Of a stretch of DNA of 64,000 nt, positions 1 through 9,618 are shown one piece after another. Under the pieces are notes generated by a model. That model saw nothing but the letters and a program-made list of their open reading frames with translations, searched no databases and was not told the DNA's origin. Within the stretch, counting starts at the first letter, position 1; the number at the start of each line of letters is the position of its first letter. Position numbers and translations under genes: made by a program. The stretch covers positions 17,031,479 to 17,095,478 of the forward strand of contig OZ026608.1 of NCBI GenBank assembly GCA_964020085.1, in the 5' to 3' direction. Source of the stretch: Micromussa lordhowensis. Lineage: Eukaryota > Cnidaria > Anthozoa > Scleractinia > Lobophylliidae.

Positions 1-2928
1 CTTCGTTACGATTGGCAGTGATTTTTGCTGTCAGCTTTGCTGCATGGAACGGTAAGTAGGCATGGATTAGTTGTAAATACTTCATCAGCTTTCCACAGGA
101 CAAAGATAGATTTTTTTATGCGAGTAGGTTGTTTTTGTAAGAATCTGTAGGCATGTCAATTAAGAACTGGCGTAACAATTTCCAGAGTTTACAGTTGGTT
201 AAAAACACAACGTCAAAGTTTTAGCATTCTGTGTCCACCAAGAGCAATTGACAGATATCTATAGAAAAAAAGAAAGAGATTCACTATACAACTACATAAA
301 GTACTTTGTTCAGAATACCTACAACGACAGAAGAAAAACGGACACGAAATTATTTACACCATAAATTGGTAATTACCGAGACGAATTATTTTTTCAGTGG
401 ACCGACAATGTTTAAGTTTAGCTCCTGATTGTTTTTCATTTTATTAGAAATAATAAATTGAAAGCTGGTAGTATCCTAAGAGATTCAAAGTAAAAAAAAA
501 CTTGAAAACTAATTATGTTAGCTTATATTGATGGTAAAACTGCCTTTAGTGCCTCCTTGTAAACATTTATGGCGTCATAGCGGTTTGCTACTATTGCTGT
601 AAGAATGCAAATTCTCACTGTAATTTTTCTCAGAAGTAATTATTTACAAGAAGAAAAGCTACAGAAAAGGCTCGAAGATAAATTGCCTTACTCTATATAC
701 TTAATAACCTCAGTGTTTTAGTTAGTTTTCTTGTTGTCTAAACAAGTGTCATATTGTCATATTGAATAATTCAATCAATACAACTTTAATATAATTAATA
801 TCGAAATAACTAAAGTTTTTCATTTCTCCTTTTGGCTTTTTTCGGTTGTTTCCGTGCATTACTCTACTCGTGTTTTACTGGCTCTCCTCTTCAGTAAGAG
901 CTGAAAGAAAAATATCACCAGAATCCTGTTACGAGCAAGGGATTTCCAAAATATATATATACTGTATATATTTAAATTTTTTGCAAATTATTAAACTCAA
1001 ATTATAGACACAATATTATAGACACAATATACATTATAACCACAATATAAAGCTTTGTCAAATTTCTATTTCGGCAAATCAGCGTCAAAACGTCGAGACA
1101 TTTTGGGATTGCATTGAGGTTTGTTTCTTAAGTCCCTTCTATCTCATTTTTGTAAAACTAATGTCCTAGGCGGCTGAAGGAGGATTAAGAAAGTTCGACC
1201 AGAAAAATTGCTCTCCAAACTGTACAGCCGTGGCTATTACGTATGTGCTGTACTTTCTCAGATTGGCTTTGGTTCTAACGAGTGCTTTAGTCAGTTAAAA
1301 CTGGTAAAAAATCTTATTGTAATATTAAAACATAATTGTGCGACGTGATTGGAATGAGAGCTTTCATTTAAATAGTGACACACAAGGGTTTCATCCACAG
1401 TCTGAAAACGCTTGCACCTGTTTTGTATACCATATAATAAACAGTACCACATAACATGAACGATTGAAACTATTGCCAAAAAAGTTGAATGGTGAAACAT
1501 TAGGGTTCGTCGACCGGCTTGTTCAGAAAATCAGTATCACATTAAAGTACAATTCAAGAGCTTTCATTAGAATGGAAATTAAATACTCTTGAGTGTCATC
1601 CACACTTTAAGTTTGTACTTCACATGCACCATAGGACAAGACGTTTTAGATACAAAATGAACCTCAAGTAGCTTTCCGGAAATAAGAGTTTTACCAACAA
1701 GCATAGGTTGAATTTAAGTACTTCTCTGTGGCTCTTGTGTTTCATCCAAAAAGTTGTTGTAAGACTGAACAAAGAGTTTTCTTTTCATTCATTCCAGAGG
1801 CGTTAAAACTCGACCTGAACTTAACACGACAGGAAATCATCACATTTCTTGGACAGCCAGCCAACCTCGGTTGTCACGCAACCACAACTCTAATTAATTC
1901 GTCCCTTTCCTATTCCTGGACAAAAGACAACCACACGGTCACGCAATCTTCAAGAGTGAAGGCATTTGGTGACGTTCTAGTGGTAACGCCAGAGGAAGCT
2001 GCAGAGTTTGGAGTATACCAGTGTAACATTACTAATGGCGTGTCTAGCATTCTGTGTAGAATTTCCCTGTTACAAGGAATCGATAAACCTGGTAAGTCTA
2101 AGGCACGAACTCGAGGGACGAAGTGTGAGTTGTATTTTAGTGGGGAGGCTGGATATCTCTTAGCGTGTTCTTCATTCCGTCGTGAGCAATACATATATTA
2201 AAGAAAATTCTGCAAGGACATAATTGATGATGCTGGAAGTAGAAAATCGTTCACGAGTTCTCGCCAAGTGAGAACGAGCTGCCGTAAGCATAAGTTAAAA
2301 GTCCGCCATCTTGTTTTTAATGTATAGAGGAGGTGTGGAACCGAAAATAAGGCAATTATTCATTATGCGCATGCCTACGTTCTTATGCTTGTGCATAGTT
2401 AACTATGGCTTGTGCTGTTATGTCACTATGGCTATGCTATAGCTTTGTTTAAAGTTTAAATTTTGATTTGTAGATGATTCCACAACTGGATGTGTCAACG
2501 TTTCCGTGTTAATGCCTGTTCTGGCTGTAGCGGTCTTGTCACTACTCCTTTTCATTCATCTCGTGTTACAAAGTAGAGGAAGACGACGAAGAAATGACAC
2601 CTTAAGGTCCAAGAGAAGTGATGAAATTAGTCTACAAAATCAAGATCATAACCGAGTGCGTGAAGCAGACGCCATCATCGAAGAAAACCAATTGCAACCC
2701 ATTGAATTGCCGGCCAATGAGCGTGACCAGCGAATGCCACGTGACGTAGTCGTTGAAGAAAACCAATTGCAAGCCATTGAATCAACCGCCAATGGGCGTA
2801 TCCAGCGAATGTCACGTGACGAAGTCGTTGCAGAAAACCGATTGCAACCCATTGAATCAACCGCCAATGGGCGTGTCCAGCGAATGTTACGCGACGAAGT
2901 CGTTGAAGACCAAGTCACGCAATTTTAA
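1..2928 (+). CDS. Single-Ig-domain type I membrane protein, 5' partial (Ig paralogue A)
   Basis: Three coding exons can be read: 1-51 (end of a hydrophobic signal peptide, start codon off the window), 1798-2091 and 2474-2928 (stop TAA). All junctions are GT-AG and phase 1, giving about 265 visible residues. Exon 2 encodes one Ig-like domain: LGQPANLGC at strand B, the core Trp in YSWTK, and YQC at strand F, plus an extra Cys in the last strand. Exon 3 gives a short stalk with one Cys, a transmembrane helix (VLMPVLAVAVLSLLLFIHLV), an Arg-rich stop-transfer, and a tail with three 25-residue repeats. The gene is a clear paralogue of the convergent minus-strand gene at 4689-9618, with the same exon plan, LGQPANLGC block and SVLMPVLA helix start. 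It is probably a cell-surface receptor or adhesion protein; the ligand is unknown. Family placement beyond the Ig fold is not possible by eye. Confidence 0.82.
1340..1660. repeat. Degenerate dispersed repeat in the first intron of Ig paralogue A
   Basis: The motif GAGCTTTCATT, followed by a variant of GTGACACACAAGGGTTTCATCCACAG, occurs near 1357 and again in altered form near 1557. The same core in reverse complement forms the tandem array at 31840-32345, and a single diverged copy lies near 3636. The rest of intron 52-1797 is AT-rich sequence in which I see no gene. Confidence 0.45.
2683..2907 (+). repeat. Coding tandem repeat, three 75-bp units (25 aa) in the tail of Ig paralogue A
   Basis: Three in-frame units begin ENQLQP, ENQLQA and ENRLQP, spaced exactly 25 residues apart, each ending in a QRM.RD.VV block. 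DNA identity between units 2 and 3 is high, so expansion looks recent. The repeat lies in the predicted cytoplasmic tail and has no counterpart in the paralogue, whose tail carries a different 33-residue repeat. Confidence 0.9.
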
Positions 2929-4688
2929 GGAAGACGGTTTCCATGGAAACGCGTTACGTAGAAAATGGACTTGGCACTTCAAAGAAATGTCCAAACGCAC
3001 GCCTGATATAGACAATGTGTCGTGTATATGCATAGCATTCATTGCAATCGTCTGTTCGCGAATTTCATAAGGGGTAAGGGTAACATTCCTCCCCTCCTCC
3101 CCCCCCCCCCCCCAAGAATTCTGAGTACTCTGCCGACTTTTGTCCATTGTAGCTGTATCGTTTTCCATAAATATCAATGACACTTCTCGAAATTCAGACG
3201 TGACAAGTTTAAATATCAGACAGTAGACATAGATACGTTCCTCCATCCACCTCACCCTAAAAGGCCTTGCAAGGGAAAGGCCCTGAAAACGAGGTTGCTT
3301 AATTAGTTCCCAAAAGCGTTACATTCAGAAAGAGCCTTGGCCAAGTAATTGTTTGTTACAAACCATGATATCAACTGTGAGATTCTGTTTGAAAGAATGA
3401 CAATTGACTAGGTAGTTAAATGCCCTTGATCTATCAACTCTATATAAGAAATATTAAAGTTTCAGAATCAGGTTGTAAAACAGACTGGGTACAGGAAAAA
3501 CCTTTCTTTCCATCGTGACCTAATAAAGCATTACTTTAATTTGGTAATCAAACTTTACACAATAGTAGATAAATATCAAAGTTTGTCAATACAAATTGTA
3601 TAACAGGCCAGTAGCAAGTAAAAAACAACGAGCTTTCATTTCCTAGTGACTTAGGCCTTAATTCGTTTTGGCATATTATTTTCGTCATATATGATTTTTT
3701 TTTTATAAGCTCCATACAGTACAAGAATGGCTAGTATCAATTGATAACCATAGCATATCATTTCCTTACAAAGAGCTAACTATTTTCAGAAAGTCTATTC
3801 CCTTGTTTTCATAAAAACGTATAAAACTGTGATCTTTGCGTCGCACAACTCATCTTCTCCATCAAGGTTTTCAGAAGGAAGCAATTTGAGAAAACGGAAA
3901 AGATGCCCCACCCCTAACCCTGTTTTCTGCTACGGTATTCTGGTACTTCTACCTCGAACATCTATGAAATTCCCTGATCAGAGAAATTTTCTCGCTTCTT
4001 TCTACTGCCAAGGCAATAAAGCTTTAGCAACAGAAGTGAAAGAAGAAAAATCCTCTCTTAGAACCTTGTAATAGTTCAATATAAAATGTATATATATTAC
4101 GGGAGATCTTTATAAAAGCAAAGGAGAAATAGATGTAAGTATTAAAAGATAGAAAAGGACTGGAACCTGCCCGGATAGAAGACTATGAACGAGTAATCTC
4201 CACAATGATAGGAACCGATTTCTGGAAAACGTTAAAAAGCTATACAATAAATTGATACCGTTATTTTGGAAAGATGAAGAGTTGTGTCTGTTCTCTCGAA
4301 CTATGAAATATCGGGCAAAAAACCGCGGAAGATATATAATAAAATTATTACACGTTAGTAATAGTGCTGCTCCTAATTTCCGTTCCTCAATTTTGCCCTC
4401 CTACAAAACAGAGAGCCTAGCGCAGGTTAGAGTATGTAGCGTATTTTCCCGATAACTTATCGGGAAAGTAATCCTTGACTTAGATCCGCCGGATCGAAGT
4501 CAAGAAACCACGGTGATTTGTCTTACATGCAATCAACGTCTTGGTAGCTTACGAGGTTCGTCTTCTTCCGAACAGCGAGGAGAGTCTCCCCATTTTCCTG
4601 ACGGTTCGGATTCCCTCGGCCGAGCCTAGTTTACTGGGCCATTGGGGACGTTTCTCAATATCCAATATGGCGCCGAAACCGGTTTTAC
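2929..4688. other. Intergenic region between the convergent Ig genes
   Basis: This stretch holds the 3' flanks of both Ig genes. It has a run of about 14 C residues near 3101-3114 and a diverged copy of the GAGCTTTCATT repeat near 3636. A few short open frames (for example 3829-4071) have no recognisable domain, and no further gene is supported. Confidence 0.5.
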
Positions 4689-7600
4689 TTACTTAAGAAC
4701 CGGCTCATCATCACTATCGCCTTTTCCTTGAAAGTCCATCCTCTCTACGTAATGGCTGACAAGCGGATGTTCAGAGTCCATGCTTTCGCGTCCACTTCCT
4801 TCTCCGTCGGTTTCGTCATCAGGAACGAAAAAATCTGCAATCCTCGGAGGTTCCGCTACTGTTGAACTGCGGGGTGTATCAGGAGGAGCATGCGCTGTGT
4901 CGTCGGTTTCTTCGTCAGTCGTTGTGAAGAAATCTGCAATCCTCGGAGGTTCTACTACCGTTGGCCTGCGAGGTGTGCCTGAAGACTCAGACGCTGAATC
5001 GTCTTTTCCTTCCTCGGTGGCTTTGAAGAAATCTGCTATCCTTAGGGTGTCCACTTCAGCTGGCATCTGGGCTGCATTTGAAGGATCAGGCGCTATTAAA
5101 TCATCTTCGTCGTCTGTGGTTTGAAAGAAATCTGCAATCCTTGGAGTTTCTGCTTCTGCTGGTCTGCGTGATACATCTAAATGAACATCCACTGTGTAGC
5201 CATCTTCCTCGGCGGCTTTGATGTCGGCCACACTCGGAATGTCTGTGATTTCCACCATTTCAATAGATTCTTCTTTGTGTTTCCCGTGTGTGTCACTGTC
5301 ACAAACAACTTCCTGATGATTCTTCTCGTTGTTTTCGACGTGATCATCATTTTCATAATTTTCTCTCCGACGTTTCCTAAGTCGCCCGAACAAAGGTTTC
5401 TTTTTCTTTACTTCAACTAGTTCTTCGGTTCTCTCTTCAGACGGGAATTGTTCCTGAGCCAGCTGCAGTTGCATGATTTCTTCCTCAGAGAGCACCAACC
5501 TATCTCTACGCTTCCATCGCACAAAGAAATGAATATTCAATAACAGCGACACCACGACAATCGCCAACACTGGCATCAGCACTGAAATATTCGCGCATCC
5601 AACTGCTCCTTGAGGATTCTCCCTATGAGCTGAAACAAGACAAAAAAACATTTAACGAAGATCAATTAACGCCAATGGCCCTTTTGTACGGCCTGGTCAT
5701 ATGGTACAAAATCAATCTCGGTCCCAGGCTCTTTCTATTGTGTCAAGGGAGGCAAAAGAGAGAGAGACTGGGAACGAAGTTGGGCCGTAAGTTACTCGGT
5801 AAAAGGAAGTCAAACTGGACTGGCGCAAGTTCCTTTTCCCACTGATTTTGTAGCACGTGACAGAGTCGTGCAAAGGGTCTATACTGTTTTCACTGTACAG
5901 TGTGCATGGTTGTCTTTGGGAAAGTATCGATATTATTATCGTGAAGTGCCCAAATGATCAAAAATAATTAAAGACACTTCGTCATGATTTTTCAGTCAAA
6001 ACGTCTGAGATGGCGAGTTTTAACCTTAAAATGAGAAGAATTGCTACTCCTGAAGCTCCTCATCACATTATCTTGACGATAAGTTGGCTTCTAAACTTGA
6101 TACAAAATGATATTCGCTTGTCTCAACTAAATATAAATATACTTATTATATAGACACGGATGTTTTACTGAAAAATATACCACTCGTAAAATTCATAAAA
6201 AATACATCCGGGACCCGAGTGGTTTATTTCCATAATCTCACACTTGAGTTTATCGATAATTTTATTGATATCAAGTTTGCCTCTTAAATTGTACTTAAAT
6301 TCGTTGGTGTATCATCGAAACATCTTCGGGTCTTCCTCGAAAGTCTTCGGCAATCTTCGGGCATCTTCGGAGATTTTCGGAAATTCTCGGAAAATGTTCG
6401 GGAGCGTTCGTCCTGCCTTTGGAACAATTTTGAAATATCTTCGGAAATCTTCGGAAGGTGGTCGGAAATCTTCGGGAAATCATCAAAAACGCCGTCATCA
6501 GCATGTCTATATAATAAAAAGAACATTACACGGCGGCTTGAAGATATGAATTTTATTTTCTCGTGGCAAAAAACAATATTTTACGAACGAGCGCAGCAAA
6601 AAACTCGTGGCAAAAAACAATATTTTACTCACTCGCTGCGCTCGTTCGTAAAATATTGTTTTGCCACTCGAAAATAAAATTCATATCTTCGCGCCCCCGT
6701 GTAATATCCTCTATTTATTATATGGAGGAGTGTTTTATTGGGAACTAAACCACTCGTAGATTCCATATGCCACTTCATCCGGGACCCGAGTGGCGTATTT
6801 TCCTTATGTCACCTTTGTGAGTGTCGTATCGTTAAATGACGTCACGCCTTTTGTTTTATATTTATGCTTTTGTTTTATGTTTTATATTTAGTCTCCATGT
6901 AATAAAAAGAACATTACACGTTGGCTCAAAGATATGAATTTTATGTTCTCGTGTGCAAGAACAATATCTGACTCGTTCGCTTCGCTCACTCGTGAGATAT
7001 TGTTCTTGCCACTCGAACATAAAATTCATATCTTCTCGCCACCGTGTAATATCCTCTATATACCCTACTCACCAGTGTTATTGCACCCCGGCAACAAAGT
7101 TATATTGCATTTTGTGACTGTCACGCCGTCAGTAACGTGACACTCGTACAATCCAAAGTCTGACTCCTCCTTTGGAGTTACTACCAACACGTTACCATAG
7201 ACTCTTATGTTGGAAGATTGTGTGACAGTTAAATTGTTTTTTATCCAGGAATAGGTTAAGGAGGTTGTGTTTGTTTGGTTGGCATAGCAACCGAGGTTTG
7301 CCGGCTGACCGAGGGAAGCCGTGATTTCTAGTCTCGTGAGGCCCATGTTCAGTGATAAACCTGAAAAAAATATATAATTAATTATTTAAAAAATATTATT
7401 GACAAAGGCTGGTTAGGTTTTAGAGCCTGGACTAGACTCTAACGAACTGCTCGTTTTTGAAAATAGCAAGTCTGGGTAGTACTTGGTGTAAGCCTGATGA
7501 TTGTTCCCCTAGTCCCAACCCCTTGATGGTAGCACAGCTTATTTGAGGTGGCAGCTACTGGCAATAGCCCACAAAATCACACTACACAGTAAGCGCAATC

Positions 7601-9618
7601 TTCTCTCGGAAAATCGTGGCAAATCATGGATATTGAACAGATTACTCGTCGGTAAATAAAATTTGATATTTTACATAAAATAAATATCAAGTCACGGCTT
7701 AAGAAAGAAACCGTTATCCCTCAAACAACAGTCTTTCCAAAGACTTCAAACAGTCGAACCTCCTAAATTCAGTATGGACTTAAGGGGCGGAACCGAATGA
7801 CCGTATTTAACATAGAAGTGTTAGAAGTATAGAAGGAGATGTAAAGAATTTGTCGGTTTCTCCTAGACAATGTTTACTGTCGATGAGACAGAGGTGTCCA
7901 TATTTGAGAGGTTCGTCTGCATCAAAAATTTTTATTAGGGAGCCTAGATCTGTTCTTTACGCCAATGCCGGCTCTAAAAAACGTGCTCAGTCAGTGCTCA
8001 TATGCAATGACAGCGTTGAATTCCAATTGGAAATACCAAAAATTAGCCGTCGTCGGTTGCTTTCTCCAAAATACGCAGACCTTGGTCAGTTTCACGTTGT
8101 TGTGTTGCACAGGACAACTACGAAATGTACAAAGATTTATAACGCACGTGCACAGCTATTGTTTTTGTCATTAAACCTTTTGTTTAGTGACGTTCTCGTT
8201 GCCGCATCGTCAAAGTAATGCAGGATCACCTTCGATACAACTCGGGACGACAGTTGTACTAAGGATCTCTCCATGTTTTACAGAAATGTAAGGAAACATA
8301 TTGAAACAAAAGCTTGCAAGACATCGAGTTTGAGAGAGCCCATCAGAGAAGTCATTCTTATTCGTGTTATAAAAAAAATCTTCAGTTTGAGAAATGATCT
8401 ATTTTAATTGACACGCAATCTAAGTTTCTTTTCAGTTCAGTGATAATTTCTGAAAGGCTGTCATTCACGGTTGAAGTATTTCAGTTGCGACGTATAAAAG
8501 CTTCTATATCGACCAAAGCAGAACTTTTTTCCGTTAGTTCTAAAAAGAACTAACGTAACTGCCACAACAATATAAGGTAAGTGTCAAAAGAAAGACTGAA
8601 ACTAAAAAAAACACTGACATCGAGTACATTTTGATAAAATGTTGTGCATAAACTCTATCGTGACCCCAACTAAGTCCTTTTATAATGCACGTAGAGCGGT
8701 TTTCAGTTAAGTGTCGAAAGAAGTCAGGCAATTATTTTGGTTTTGGCTTTGGGTTTAGTACGGTTTGAGAGTTGCTGAGTCGTCAATCTGTCCTAGAGCG
8801 GTTTTCAACTGAGTGTGGAAAGTAATCAGGCAATTACTTTGGTTTTGCGGGTTTTACGACACTCAATGAATTCTCATCAGTTTCTGGGACCATTTTTCTC
8901 TTCGGCTCTCCCTTGAGCTCGCATGTCATGGCAGATTTTCTTCCAGCTTCTTCCACCGTTCGGAATCGAATTTTACCTTTACCAATTAAAATGCTTGTCG
9001 AATCTCCAACTCGTCGAGTTCCTCACGTGCCTTGTGCATTTTAATTTATTATGTGCAAGAAGAGACGTGTTTAAGAAATGCATTTGAGAATTAAATTAAA
9101 AAGAGTGAAAGGTGACAGCAAGCGAGCGCTGAAACATAAGCAAAGAAGAAGGAAATTGCGATATCAGAGAGAGGATATTGTAGTGCGACATAAGGAAGTT
9201 TTTTTACAATACTGCTCCTCAAGTGCAAGACAGACGTAATGTTCTCATATTAAATATTACGAAGGCAGAGAATATATATATGTCGACTATAGGGCAATGG
9301 AAAACTTCATGAAGAAATAAAACTGCGGACTCTTGAACTCTCTCGAGCACATAGACATCGATTTTATCTTGTTCGATCGGTTAACCAATAATTCGGTAAG
9401 TTGTTTATTCAAAACTGATCTATCGATCTGAGCGGGACACCCGTGCCAAACACTTGATCATTACAAACGGTACGAAATTCACGTTTAGAAACAAAGTAAT
9501 AATGTCAATGTCTAAAGGCTGACGCTATGTACTTACCGATCGTAAAAGCACAGTTGATGATGATGAGCATTCCTTGTAAAATTAAAACATAACGAGAACA
9601 AGTTCCTGCGGTCGCCAT
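4689..9618 (-). CDS. Single-Ig-domain type I membrane protein (Ig paralogue B), complete
   Basis: Three coding exons on the minus strand: 9618-9537 (ATG plus signal peptide with core YVLILQGMLIIINCAF), 7360-7073 (Ig domain) and 5629-4689 (stalk, membrane helix, tail, stop TAA). Both introns are GT-AG and phase 1, and the coding length of 1311 nt gives 436 aa. The Ig exon has LGQPANLGC, a core Trp in YSWIK, YEC at strand F, and the extra strand-G Cys also seen in paralogue A. The helix lies at about residues 138-160. The roughly 275-residue tail is Lys/Arg-rich then acidic. It has a Tyr motif ENYEND (Y215, a YxN-type site such as Grb2 SH2 domains bind when phosphorylated; this is inference) and four 33-residue RIADFF repeats. 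Its likely role is cell-surface recognition with intracellular signalling or scaffolding. It lies tail-to-tail with paralogue A. Confidence 0.87.
4746..5141 (-). repeat. Coding tandem repeat, four 33-aa RIADFF units in the tail of Ig paralogue B
   Basis: The hexapeptide RIADFF starts at residues 287, 320, 353 and 386, a period of exactly 33 residues (99 bp). Each is preceded by a P/L-rich turn and followed by an acidic run rich in Thr, Asp and Glu. The spacers differ while RIADFF is invariant, which suggests selection on the hexapeptide as a short binding motif. I do not recognise the motif from a known family. Confidence 0.9.
6120..6500. repeat. MITE remnant plus degenerate TCTTCGG tandem repeat
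   Basis: At 6150-6240 a sequence with CCACTCGTA and CATCCGGGACCCGAGTGG also appears at 6750-6795, so it is dispersed. Next to it, 6305-6475 is a low-complexity array built on the motif ATCTTCGG, with variants every 10-14 bases. It lies in the second intron of Ig paralogue B. The open frames here on both strands are products of the simple repeat. Confidence 0.6.
6508..6722. mobile_element. Palindromic MITE, copy 1 (intron of Ig paralogue B)
   Basis: The left arm contains ATATGAATTTTATTTTCTCG and GGCAAAAAACAATATTTTAC. The right arm carries their reverse complements (GTAAAATATTGTTTTGCC, CGAAAATAAAATTCATAT), so the element folds into one long hairpin. The outer ends are GAACATTACACGG and CCGTGTAATATCC. 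It is non-coding. A second, related hairpin lies at 6896-7060. Confidence 0.78.
6896..7060. mobile_element. Palindromic MITE, copy 2, ending about 12 bp from a splice donor
   Basis: This is the same family as the hairpin at 6508-6722. The ends are GAACATTACACG and CGTGTAATATCC, and the arms hold ATATGAATTTTATGTTCTCG and its complement. Its right end is about a dozen bases from the GTGAGT donor (7072-7067) of the Ig exon of paralogue B. Confidence 0.78.
7361..9536. repeat. First intron of Ig paralogue B with dispersed repeats
   Basis: The intron holds an open frame at 7850-8218 with no domain, which I judge to be repeat-derived. It also holds two related blocks near 8690-8760 and 8795-8860, each with TAGAGCGGTTTTCA, GTGTNGAAAG and CAGGCAATTACTTTGGTTTTG variants, a repeat typical of coral genomes. 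Nothing else is recognised. Confidence 0.5.

Noticed and set aside
3829..4071. 80-codon open frame between the Ig genes
   Set aside because: It has no recognisable domain and no splice or regulatory context.
6244..6549. Open frames rich in SSEIFGNS / RRFPKIF on both strands
   Set aside because: They are translations of the degenerate TCTTCGG simple repeat.
7850..8218. 122-codon open frame in the intron of Ig paralogue B
   Set aside because: No domain, start context or splice partners, and the sequence looks like a dispersed coral repeat.
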